Positions 1-6,684 are shown, counted from the stretch's first letter. The stretch is DNA of 8,234 nucleotides from Ferdinandcohnia sp036965165 (GCF_036965165.1 NZ_JBALOX010000125.1:1-8234); one strand, 5' to 3'. The notes: generated by a model not told the origin, from the sequence alone. Numbers and translations: made by a program.

Positions 1-41
1 AAGAAGGAAGAGTAAATGCAACAGAGTAATATATGAACCAA

Positions 42-80
42 CAAAAGGCAAGTGCGAATGATAACGCTACTTGCCTCATT
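42..80 (-). terminator. Intrinsic terminator of the dehydrogenase operon
   Basis: A perfect 8-bp inverted repeat (AGGCAAGT at 46-53 with ACTTGCCT at 69-76) extends inward by GCG (54-56) with CGC (65-67), leaving a one-base bulge at 68 and an 8-base loop. Read on the minus strand, the stem is followed by TTTTGTTGG, a modest U tract. It lies about 20 bp past the stop of the short-chain dehydrogenase gene, where that operon should end. On the plus strand no T run follows, so it is not obviously bidirectional. Confidence 0.8.
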
Positions 81-95
81 GTTAAAAATATCAAT

Positions 96-866
96 TTAAA
101 TAAACTTACTCAAATCTGGATATCCGCTTACCGCCCATGCTCCATCCACAATTAAGCTAGCACCATTTACGTAGGAAGCATCATCACTTATTAGGAATAA
201 TGCCGGTCCTGCCATTTCATCTGGTGCACCTGCACGTCTCATTGGGATACGTTCCATGTACGCTTCATTTATTGCTTCAACATCTGTTAATCCTTTTGTT
301 AGTGGAGTCGAAACCAAACCTGGTAGAATAGCATTTACACGGATATTATGCTGTGCTAATTCTAAGGCAGCATTCTTCGTTAACATCTCTACTCCTGCTT
401 TAGCAGATGAATAAGCTGCTCCATAGAACATTGGAACATGTGCATTCAATGAAGCAACGTTTACAATTGCTCCCCCGCCGTGTTCCTTCATATATTTTGC
501 TTCATGTTTAACGGATAAAAATACACCCTTTAAACAGAGATCAACTGTAAAATCCCAGTCTTCTTCACTTTGGTCTACAATTGCACCTGCTTTAGATGCG
601 CCCGCGACATTAAATGCGTAATCAAGTCCACCAAATGTTTCAACCGTTTTGTTCACTGACTCTTCTATATCACTTTCTTTTGTCACATTGGTAACGCAAC
701 CGATTAGATTCCCTTTATGAGTTTCTTCCAGTTCTTTCAGCTTTTCTGCATTTAAATCTGCAACTGCTACTTTTACATTAGATTCTATTAAACGTTGAAC
801 AATTGCATAACCAATTCCAGAAGCTCCTCCAGTTACAATCGCGACTTTACCTGATAAGTTTGTCAT
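96..866 (-). CDS. Short-chain dehydrogenase/reductase (classical SDR)
   Basis: This is a 256-residue classical SDR, the usual length, expected to be a soluble cytoplasmic NAD(P)(H)-dependent oxidoreductase of a hydroxyl/carbonyl substrate. The cofactor motif TGGASGIG lies at residues 12-19, and Asp37 at the end of the second beta strand suggests NAD(H) over NADP(H). NVAG at 86-89 replaces the common NNAG. The active site shows Ser139, Tyr152 and Lys156 (YSSAK). The tetrad Asn, expected in the segment before KGVFL, appears to be Cys111. The C-terminal PG...TPL segment and the GASLIVDGA segment are typical. The ATG at 866 follows AAGGAGAGGG. The gene starts 32 bp after the alcohol dehydrogenase stop, so the two are probably co-transcribed. 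Possible substrates include acetoin/diacetyl, hydroxybutyrate or a sugar alcohol; the sequence does not decide. Confidence 0.93.
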   Translation of the reverse strand: MTNLSGKVAIVTGGASGIGYAIVQRLIESNVKVAVADLNAEKLKELEETHKGNLIGCVTNVTKESDIEESVNKTVETFGGLDYAFNVAGASKAGAIVDQSEEDWDFTVDLCLKGVFLSVKHEAKYMKEHGGGAIVNVASLNAHVPMFYGAAYSSAKAGVEMLTKNAALELAQHNIRVNAILPGLVSTPLTKGLTDVEAINEAYMERIPMRRAGAPDEMAGPALFLISDDASYVNGASLIVDGAWAVSGYPDLSKFI

Positions 867-898
867 CTAATACCCTCTCCTTATGTAAAAATGAATTA

Positions 899-1942
899 TT
901 AATTACTTGACGGTCTTACTAAAATTTTGGCTTGCTTTTTATCATCAATTAATTGTTTAAAGCCTTCTTCAACAATGTCTTTCAGATCAATTTTCTTTGT
1001 GATTACTGGTTTTACATCCAGTCTACCAGTCGCAATCATCTCAATCACTTCCGGAAATACATGTCGGTATGCGAGAGTAGATGTAATATCAGCTGCCTTA
1101 AACATAACTTGACCCATATCAATTGCAACAGGTTTTGCATACACAGCTATTGCCATTACTTGTCCACCTTGTCTTACAGAAGCAACAGCACTTGTCATCG
1201 TTGGCTGAGCTCCAGCACACTCATAGGCAACACTAACCCCACCGTTTGTCAATCCAAGAATTGTTTCAACAATGTCATCACGCATTCCATCTATAACCGT
1301 AGTTGCACCTAGTTCTTTTGCCTTTTCTAAGCGTTCTTGGGACAAATCAACCACTATAATTTGAGTCGCACCAGCTGCTTTAACAGAAAGTAACGTTAAT
1401 AATCCGATTGGTCCAGCACCAAATATTGCCACAGCATCACCCGGTTTTAGTTTACTTTCTCTAACTGCATAGAAAGAAACCGCAGTTGGTTCAACTAATG
1501 CCCCTTCTTCAAACGAAACATTGTCAGGAAGAACATGTACCATATTTTCATCAACGATTACATATTCAGCAAAACCACCATCTCTGTTTAATCCAACAAA
1601 GCCTACCTTGCTACACTGATTATAGTAACCTCTTTTACATGCATAGCATTTTCCGCAATAAAGGAGTGGTTCGATTGCAACTCTTTCACCAACTTGATAG
1701 CGCGTTACATCATCTGCAACCTCTACAATTGTTCCAGAAAATTCATGACCTAACGTAAGCGGTGGCCTTTGACCACTTATTGGATGCGTTTCCATCGATA
1801 AACCATGTAAATACGCATGTAGATCACTTCCGCAAATACCTGCCCACTCTACTTTCACCTTGATTTTTCCTAATGAAATGACTGGTTCTGCTAACTCCTC
1901 AACACGTAGGTCTTTTACATCATGCCAAACTGCTGCTTGCAT
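899..1942 (-). CDS. Zinc-dependent alcohol dehydrogenase, 2,3-butanediol dehydrogenase-like
   Basis: This is a 347-residue medium-chain dehydrogenase. The N-terminal GroES-like domain holds the catalytic zinc ligands Cys37 (GICGSDLH), His66-Glu67 (GHEFSG) and Glu151 (VEP). The structural zinc lobe has all four cysteines (96, 99, 102, 110). The Rossmann motif GAGPIG is at 175-180, and Asp199 at the end of the next strand points to NAD(H). The start (MQAAVWHDVKDLRVEE), the VEP motif and the C-terminal KILVRP resemble bacillar (R,R)-butanediol dehydrogenases. L-threonine, sorbitol and other polyol dehydrogenases of the same superfamily remain possible, so the exact substrate is inferred. The ATG at 1942 follows the strong site GGGGAGGGG. 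It is the first gene of a two-gene operon with the SDR and is divergent from the LysR gene, its likely regulator. Confidence 0.92.
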   Translation of the reverse strand: MQAAVWHDVKDLRVEELAEPVISLGKIKVKVEWAGICGSDLHAYLHGLSMETHPISGQRPPLTLGHEFSGTIVEVADDVTRYQVGERVAIEPLLYCGKCYACKRGYYNQCSKVGFVGLNRDGGFAEYVIVDENMVHVLPDNVSFEEGALVEPTAVSFYAVRESKLKPGDAVAIFGAGPIGLLTLLSVKAAGATQIIVVDLSQERLEKAKELGATTVIDGMRDDIVETILGLTNGGVSVAYECAGAQPTMTSAVASVRQGGQVMAIAVYAKPVAIDMGQVMFKAADITSTLAYRHVFPEVIEMIATGRLDVKPVITKKIDLKDIVEEGFKQLIDDKKQAKILVRPSSN

Positions 1943-1980
1943 GGTATCCCCTCCCTATTCTTATAAACTACTACTCTTTT

Positions 1981-2009
1981 AGTATAACCCTTTGATTACT
2001 TTTACAAAA
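1981..2009 (-). promoter_or_regulatory. Candidate sigma-A promoter of the dehydrogenase operon
   Basis: On the minus strand TATACT (complement of 1981-1986) lies 17 bp from TTTTGT (complement of 2004-2009). The -10 is good and the -35 weak, as expected for a promoter that needs an activator. The transcript would start near 1974, about 30 bases before the alcohol dehydrogenase start codon. The -35 sits next to the palindromes at 1998-2034. Confidence 0.5.
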
Positions 2010-2020
2010 GTTAATATAAT
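1992..2020 (+). promoter_or_regulatory. Candidate sigma-A promoter of the LysR gene
   Basis: TTGATT (1992-1997) and a perfect TATAAT (2015-2020) are separated by exactly 17 bp. Transcription would start near 2027, about 30 bases before the LysR start codon. The -10 lies inside the left arm of the palindrome at 2011-2034, so a protein bound there would block this promoter, consistent with the autorepression common among LysR regulators. Confidence 0.6.
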
Positions 2021-2034
2021 TAATGTTATATTAA
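1998..2034. promoter_or_regulatory. Probable LysR operator: two adjacent palindromes
   Basis: Two inverted repeats adjoin. ACTTTT (1998-2003) pairs with AAAAGT (2006-2011) across two bases. The 9-base arm at 2011-2019 (TTAATATAA) pairs with TTATATTAA at 2026-2034 across six bases. The second is an AT-rich dyad of the size of LysR boxes (T-N11-A type). It lies upstream of the minus-strand promoter and over the -10 of the plus-strand promoter. Binding by the divergent LysR protein is inferred from position. AT-rich palindromes can also arise by chance. Confidence 0.5.
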
Positions 2035-2057
2035 ATATTGCTTAAGGAAGTGAAACT

Positions 2058-2957
2058 ATGAATATAGAGCAGTTATCATACATTGTAGAGGTTGCAAAGG
2101 TAAAATCGTTGGCAGAGGCTTCGAAAACATTAAATATAAGTCAGTCTGCATTAAGTCAAGCCATTACGAAATTAGAAGCTGAACTCAATCTAAAACTTTT
2201 TAATCGTAATCGAGCTGGTGCTATCCCAACAAAGGAAGGCCATATCATTATAGAAAAAGCAAAACAAGCGTTACATGCTATTTATCAAGTTAAAGAGGAA
2301 GCGAGAAATCAAATAAACAATAGTAATGATTTACTAAGGATTTCCGTCATACCAGGTTTAACAGGTCCCATCGTAGATACTTATTTAACTTTTAAAAAGG
2401 GCGGTTCTACTTTAAAAATAGAAGTAAACGAGAAAGCCAGTATGGAAATAGTAGATGATATACGTAAAGATAAAATTGATATTGGATTTATTGCTATTAA
2501 TAAATCCAATATTGACTCAATTACCGATCTTCATTTCACTCCGGTTATCATGGGTAAAATCCTAGTTTTCGTTTCTAAACATTCTGCTTTGGCTAAAAAC
2601 AAAGAGGAAATAACTCCAGATTTATTAAGACAACAAACATTTGTTATTTATAAAGATGAATATGTTGAAGATTTTATAGCAAACTTCCAAAGATTATTTG
2701 GTCCAATTGATATTTTCTTTAAAACGACTAATTTAGATGTGATTTATAAAGCGGTTTTAGAACTTGGGGCAATCACCATTGGACATGATATATCTACTAA
2801 ATTTACGATGAATCATGCCTCTGACCAAATTACAGCACTAAATATTGTAGATTTCATCGACACCACCTTTCGATTTGGTTGGATTAAGAAAAGTGAAAAT
2901 ACACTATCAAAGGAAGCTAATCAGTATATCAAAGAAGTTGATCATGTACTAAATTAG
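2058..2957 (+). CDS. LysR-family transcriptional regulator
   Basis: This is a 299-residue protein of typical LysR length. The N-terminal winged helix-turn-helix (about residues 1-60) shows the family signature: MNIEQLSYIVEVAKVKSLAEA, then a recognition helix around SQSALSQAITKLE and the wing LFNR...PTKEG. Residues from about 90 to 295 form the periplasmic-binding-protein-like effector domain (LRISVIPGL... onward). The ATG at 2058 follows AAGGAAGTG with good spacing. It is divergent from the zinc dehydrogenase/SDR operon, so it probably regulates those genes in response to their substrate or product. Overlapping promoters and a palindrome in the shared region also suggest autorepression. The effector cannot be read from the sequence. 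Confidence 0.95.
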   Translation: MNIEQLSYIVEVAKVKSLAEASKTLNISQSALSQAITKLEAELNLKLFNRNRAGAIPTKEGHIIIEKAKQALHAIYQVKEEARNQINNSNDLLRISVIPGLTGPIVDTYLTFKKGGSTLKIEVNEKASMEIVDDIRKDKIDIGFIAINKSNIDSITDLHFTPVIMGKILVFVSKHSALAKNKEEITPDLLRQQTFVIYKDEYVEDFIANFQRLFGPIDIFFKTTNLDVIYKAVLELGAITIGHDISTKFTMNHASDQITALNIVDFIDTTFRFGWIKKSENTLSKEANQYIKEVDHVLN

Positions 2958-3115
2958 AGTGATTGCAGAAACTTGGCCTATTCCCCCAGTGCAGTTGGTC
3001 AGATGGACAGTTCCAGTGTCCAAGGTGGAACAACAGACCTGTCCTCCTGTCCTTAACCTTTCCAATTCACATTTTTCCACAACATCCCATAAACTGATTA
3101 AAATGGGGTGATTGA
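2958..3115 (+). other. Intergenic region with overlapping inverted repeats
   Basis: This 158-bp gap between the LysR gene and the membrane-protein gene has no reading frame that looks real. It holds overlapping complementary segments. TGGACA (3004-3009) pairs with TGTCCA (3017-3022). GTTCCA (3010-3015) pairs with TGGAAC (3026-3031). GGACAG (3005-3010) can also pair with either of two direct copies of CTGTCC (3039-3044 and 3047-3052). No T run follows any stem, so this is not a standard intrinsic terminator. It could be a leader of the downstream gene with alternative folds or a remnant of a decayed sequence. No promoter stood out. Confidence 0.4.
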
Positions 3116-3583
3116 TTGAAAAGATGGGTAAAGTTCCTAATATTAGTGTACCTTTCCGTACTATTTTTCGGGAGTTTTTTAGCTGTAGGTGCTTTGTGGG
3201 TTGGTGTATTTGAAGAAACATATCCCAAGGTATCAGGTATTGAACCCTTCTTGTATTATTTTTTCGCAGGCGCCATCGGGGGATCCTTAAGGCACCTTTA
3301 TATGTTTTGTTCGCATTATATGAACGATAAAATCATTGATCCTCGGCACTGGGTGATGTATATTTTCTATCCGCTGTTCGCCACTGGTACGGCTGTCATC
3401 GCTGTCAATCTAATTCAAAGCGGCATTTTAATGATCGATTTTGCTGACAATCTTGAAGGCCCATATGCTCAGGTAAGCGTCGCCTTTTTTGTTGGATTTG
3501 GCTTTAACCGATTTCTCAAAAAACTAAATGAGATATCAACAGGCTTGTTTGATATGAAAAAACAAGAAAAAAAACATGACTGA
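3116..3583 (+). CDS. Small integral membrane protein of unknown function
   Basis: I do not recognise this 155-residue protein. About four hydrophobic segments are visible: residues 4-32, 43-64, 78-107 and 117-134. A Lys/Arg-rich tail (MKKQEKKHD) is probably cytoplasmic. The second segment is glycine-rich and ends in an Arg-His pair (FAGAIGGSLRHLYMF). The last contains GFGFNRFLKKL. No catalytic motif or signal-peptidase site is evident; the first segment is best read as a membrane anchor. The start is a TTG at 3116 preceded by GGGGTGA (3105-3111), since no ATG or GTG in this frame fits a ribosome site better. It lies 158 bp after the LysR gene on the same strand and converges with the transporter pseudogene, so neither neighbour suggests a role. 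Confidence 0.72.
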   Translation: MKRWVKFLILVYLSVLFFGSFLAVGALWVGVFEETYPKVSGIEPFLYYFFAGAIGGSLRHLYMFCSHYMNDKIIDPRHWVMYIFYPLFATGTAVIAVNLIQSGILMIDFADNLEGPYAQVSVAFFVGFGFNRFLKKLNEISTGLFDMKKQEKKHD

Positions 3584-3605
3584 GTTTTACAGTCCTGTTC
3601 CAATT

Positions 3606-3633
3606 AAAAGTGGCCGGCGAAGTCGGACCACTT
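3606..3633 (-). terminator. Hairpin between the convergent membrane-protein gene and transporter pseudogene
   Basis: AAGTGG (3608-3613) pairs with CCACTT (3628-3633), and CCG (3614-3616) pairs with CGG (3624-3626), giving a 9-bp GC-containing stem with a bulged A at 3627 and a 7-base loop. On the minus strand it ends in CCACTTTTAATT, a short U tract, just after the pseudogene stop. On the plus strand the following bases are ATTTAAAT, so termination of the membrane-protein transcript there is weaker but possible. Confidence 0.6.
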
Positions 3634-3635
3634 AT

Positions 3636-4541
3636 TTAAATCATATTCCCCACTACATATAGAATTACGATACTCACTAAGACAGTAATATTTGTACACA
3701 TTGCAATTAACCGGATGCTTTCATTGTTGTATTTAAACTCAAGTGCAAATGGAATGGTCACTGAAGCTACTGGAAGCAGTAGACCGATTATGATGGTGTA
3801 TCGAAACATATCTTCAAATGGAAGCAGAAGAAATAATATCACCCCAACTAGTAAGCCAGCTCCATATCTGAATGTTAAAAGTTTCAGCATCGGTTTTAAA
3901 AATTGTTTTTCAAACTTAAAATTCAAAAAAAACCTAATAGAAGTAAACTCAATGGCATATTGGCAGCAGAGAACGAAATCGCCACTCAATTATCATATCT
4001 GGTAATTTGAAATGACTAAAATTTAAAATACTTGCAAAAAGGTACGTCATTAATGGAATGGTTTTCACAAGTCTTTTTAAAATCTCAGTAGGCTTTAGGC
4101 TTAATCCTTCTTTTGAAAAAAAGCTTCCTAAAATGGAGGCGATCCCAAAGACGATGATGGATGTCCCCGCGTCAAACATGCTAAAATAGGTTAATCCCTC
4201 CATGCCCCACATTGCAAAAACAAGTGGAAATGCGAATAAACCTACATTAAACCCAGAAGACATCATTAAAAAGGAACCCTTAAGCTCTATTTCCTCATTT
4301 TTAAAAACGAGCAAGCCTAACGATGAGATAATGATTCCATAAAGAACGATAAAAATTGGAATTAAAATAAGGTTCGTTTCGATTCTACCCGATCAAACGT
4401 CACAAGAACTAACGCAGGAAGTGTAATTTTAACAATAATCTAGGAGATCACCTCTCCATCCTGCTCCTTCAAAATAAGAATTCGCTTCAATAATTACCCA
4501 ATTGCAATAATCATTACAATATAAAGAAATTCCTCATTCAT
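3636..4541 (-). pseudogene. AEC-family (auxin efflux carrier-like) transporter, decayed
   Basis: Joining four segments in three frames gives about 300 residues, the normal length of AEC permeases, which export or exchange organic acids across the membrane. An intact ribosome site (GAGGAG) precedes the ATG at 4541. The N-terminal part reads MNEEFLYIVMIIAIG, stop, LLKRILILKEQDGEVIS, stop, IIVKITLPALVLVTFDR. In AEC proteins the first stop position is normally a Tyr (GYLLKR). The stops are TAA at 4496-4494 and TAG at 4442-4440. Frame then shifts near 4380-4395 into a long membrane segment that includes SSGFNVGLFAFP. It shifts again near 3979-3987 to the family-typical AANMPLSLLLLG. A third shift, one base short in a run of eight T (3925-3932), leads to LNFKFEKQF and the C-terminal helices ending at 3636. 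Several independent lesions make this a true pseudogene rather than one read error. Confidence 0.88.
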
Positions 4542-4735
4542 CAAAGCATGCTCCTCTATCAATCTAAAATACTATTCAAGTATACTAGCATGCCAGGATT
4601 GAGGGATAGGTCTTAAACCCTTTTAAACGAGAGGGAATGGTCCGTTATCACTATAGTTTTGCTTGGAAATATTGGGATGTATCATCGGTCCTTATTATAT
4701 TTGAACTGCAATTTGAAATATAAAGGATATTGAAC
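4542..4735. other. Spacer upstream of the transporter pseudogene
   Basis: No coding frame is supported here. Next to the pseudogene are a perfect 8-bp palindrome AGTATACT (4579-4586), inside which the minus strand reads TATACT as a possible -10, and two copies of GCATGC (4546-4551 and 4588-4593). No matching -35 was found. These could be remains of the old transporter promoter and operator. From about 4620 to 4735 I see nothing recognisable. Confidence 0.35.
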
Positions 4736-4781
4736 AAAAAAACACCACCTTTTTCATAAATATACCTAAGGAAAAGATGGT
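4736..4781 (-). terminator. Strong intrinsic terminator of the ferredoxin/creatininase operon
   Basis: Read on the minus strand, ACCATCTTTT (complement of 4772-4781) pairs with AAAAAGGTGGT (complement of 4744-4754) to give a 10-bp stem with one G-U wobble and a loop of about 17 bases. It is followed at once by a G and seven T (complement of 4736-4742). It begins 30 bp after the creatininase-family gene stop and marks the 3' end of the right-hand operon. Confidence 0.82.
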
Positions 4782-4810
4782 AAAGTCTGCTATTATATTT
4801 ATCAAAATTG

Positions 4811-5698
4811 TCAACAATTTTTAACTCGATACTTCATATATTCTCTCCATTGGGATGTCGGGGAAACATCTTCCTGCTCATCCCATGGATTTGCAGTAAC
4901 CCATTTTGAAGACTGAGTCAGAATTTCACTCCAAATTCTTTCAACCTTCTCGTATGATACTTTTTCTAAATTATTAGGTACATCATCAAGTTTCAATTGT
5001 TTAATCTCTTTAATAAGGCTAGTTAAACAGCTTTCCATTATGCTTTCACCAAGTAATCTACTGGATTTCGAGGCATCCTCACCAAGTGCTAAACGTCCAC
5101 CAGAACCTGATTTCTTTTCCAAATCCACTAATTGAAAATTAATCAACTCAGGGCGAATATACATAAGTTGGGAGATTTCATATTTTCCAGCATGATCACC
5201 TGTATACTGGTCCTCAACCAACTCTGGGTCACTTTTAACTACAATTTTAATAGGAATAAATTCCATGAATATACGAGCAGCAAGTCGTAAGTCCTCCTGA
5301 TTTCCTCCACTATGTCCGGTAATTACAACAACCGATTTAAAACCAGCATTAACGAACGCTCTTAATTGGTATAGAAAGAATGATAGAAAAATTCCAGGAG
5401 GAACCCCTGTCATATGTGGATTTTCCTCCCCAATATTCTCCTCAAGCCATCTAGCATGATACCCAGTCTCATGAATGTGATAACCCATTGAAGGTGCTAC
5501 AATCCCACCAATCTGTTTTGCTGCTTGTTCGCATAGCCATTCCGCTTTTATCGTGTCAAGGCCAAATGCGCTTATTTGCCCATGTGGTTCACAAAGTCCT
5601 AAAGGTAAATACACAACTGGTAATTCTTCTAGTCTGGCCTTAAATTCAAAAGGGAAAAGTTCAGACCACAAAACTTTAGATCCAGTATTTTGTTTCAT
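4811..5698 (-). CDS. Creatininase-family metal-dependent hydrolase
   Basis: This 295-residue protein is longer than most creatininase-family members (about 240-260). Known activities include creatinine amidohydrolase, FAPy deformylase, the mycofactocin peptidase MftE and 3-dehydro-scyllo-inosose hydrolase (IolN). Metal-site motifs are present: Glu37-Pro-His39-Gly, Asp48 (GLDT), His129 in TGHSGGN, and the HAGKYE segment with His169 and Glu174. An insertion at about residues 73-101 is rich in His and Trp (HETGYHARWLEE...NPHMTG). The protein has no signal peptide and should be cytoplasmic. The ATG at 5698 follows TGAGGAAC and lies 23 bp inside the end of the aldo/keto reductase gene, so translation is probably coupled. 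It is the last gene before the terminator. In this company a ring-opening or amide hydrolysis late in a catabolic pathway is a reasonable inference; the substrate is unknown. Confidence 0.88.
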   Translation of the reverse strand: MKQNTGSKVLWSELFPFEFKARLEELPVVYLPLGLCEPHGQISAFGLDTIKAEWLCEQAAKQIGGIVAPSMGYHIHETGYHARWLEENIGEENPHMTGVPPGIFLSFFLYQLRAFVNAGFKSVVVITGHSGGNQEDLRLAARIFMEFIPIKIVVKSDPELVEDQYTGDHAGKYEISQLMYIRPELINFQLVDLEKKSGSGGRLALGEDASKSSRLLGESIMESCLTSLIKEIKQLKLDDVPNNLEKVSYEKVERIWSEILTQSSKWVTANPWDEQEDVSPTSQWREYMKYRVKNC

Positions 5699-6662
5699 AT
5701 AAGTTCCTCACCCATCTATAATGTCTACGAATTTCTTCAAAAATCTCGTCCGGTAAAGGTGCTTTATCAACGGCAGCAATATTTTCATTTGCATGTCGTG
5801 GACTACTCATTGAAATTAGTGCTGAAGTAACCCCTTTATGATGAAGAGCAAATTTTATAGCAAGTTCTGCCAAACTGTCTGCATATTTAGGAACAAAGGC
5901 TTCTTTTAGTTTCTCAACACGTTCAATATAGACTTCGCGAGGGATGTAATCAAAATAGTTTTCTCTAAAATCTCCCGGTGCAAAAGTAGTATTCACATTT
6001 AGGAAACCCGTCAATCCACCTTCATCAAGTACACAACGTGCTAAAACCGCAACATTGTTTTCTTGGCAAAATGGGATTAAGCAATCAAGTGCTAATGGAT
6101 CAAAAATGTTATATACCGTTTGAACTGAATCAATTTTTCCACTTTGGACAAGAGAAAGACCTATATCATGCCGCTGATCAGGTAATGATATTCCAATAAA
6201 TCTAATTTTTCCTTCTTCTTTTAGCTGAAGTAATTCCTCTATCCAATAATCTACTCGATCCCATTGAGGCCAATATTGGTGAAGTTGCATCAAATCAATC
6301 GTTTCTACTCCAAGTTCTTTTAATGATATTTCCGTACTTTCTCTTAACCATCCTTTTGGGAATGCCGTTTCTACAGGTATTGGCTGACCCCAACCTAAAT
6401 TTCCTGGTCCTTTAGATTGTATTTTTGAGGATATAAATGGAGCATCCCCCTTCCACTCTTTTAGGGCCTTACCTAAAATCCGTTCTGACTCTCCATAATT
6501 TCGAGCTGTGTCAATAAAATTTACTCCCTGTTCTAAACTATTCAAAACAGAATTAATCATTACTTTTTCATCATAACTATCAAAAACACCCCCCAAGCCC
6601 ATGGCACCATAGCACAACCTTGAAACTTGAATTCCTGAATTTCCAAACTCGTTATATTTCAT
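5676..6662 (-). CDS. Aldo/keto reductase
   Basis: This is a 328-residue (alpha/beta)8-barrel oxidoreductase, usually NADPH-dependent, acting on an aldehyde/ketone or sugar hydroxyl. The catalytic tetrad is complete: Asp51 (FIDTARNYG), Tyr56, Lys80 (ISSK) and His128 (LMQLHQYWP). The N-terminal FGNSGIQVSRLCYGAMGLGG is typical of the branch that contains sugar and L-fucose/galactose dehydrogenases and YajO/Tas-like proteins. The C-terminal ALISMSSPRHANENI region is the usual cofactor-binding loop. The ATG at 6662 follows AAAGGAG with seven bases of spacing. The gene begins 22 bp after the ferredoxin reductase stop and overlaps the creatininase-family gene by 23 bp, so all belong to one operon. 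It may oxidise or reduce a sugar- or cyclitol-like intermediate, which is an inference from context. Confidence 0.93.
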   Translation of the reverse strand: MKYNEFGNSGIQVSRLCYGAMGLGGVFDSYDEKVMINSVLNSLEQGVNFIDTARNYGESERILGKALKEWKGDAPFISSKIQSKGPGNLGWGQPIPVETAFPKGWLRESTEISLKELGVETIDLMQLHQYWPQWDRVDYWIEELLQLKEEGKIRFIGISLPDQRHDIGLSLVQSGKIDSVQTVYNIFDPLALDCLIPFCQENNVAVLARCVLDEGGLTGFLNVNTTFAPGDFRENYFDYIPREVYIERVEKLKEAFVPKYADSLAELAIKFALHHKGVTSALISMSSPRHANENIAAVDKAPLPDEIFEEIRRHYRWVRNLYETKYWI

Positions 6663-6684
6663 TTTTTTTCTCCTTTAAAATGAT

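Noticed and set aside
1..15. Plus-strand AAG AAG GAA GAG TAA could be the last codons (KKEE, stop) of a gene entering from the left.
   Set aside because: Four codons at the window edge are too little to support a gene.
953..1312. Open frames on the plus strand within the zinc dehydrogenase gene (also 927-1112 and 1486-1758).
   Set aside because: They are antisense to a well-supported gene, have no ribosome site, and give low-complexity Cys/His/Asn/Leu-rich products.
3010..3031. Intrinsic terminator for the LysR gene.
   Set aside because: The GTTCCA/TGGAAC stem is followed by no T run, so it does not meet the standard for a terminator.
2949..3221. Minus-strand open frame of 90 codons across the LysR-membrane protein gap.
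   Set aside because: It is antisense to the end of one gene and the start of another, with no family resemblance. The better explanation is chance openness.
3715..4005. Plus-strand open frame of 96 codons over the transporter pseudogene.
   Set aside because: It mirrors the transporter sequence on the opposite strand and shows no domain or ribosome site.
4677..4733. An 18-codon plus-strand reading frame in the spacer before the terminator.
   Set aside because: It has no ribosome binding site and nothing sets it apart from chance.
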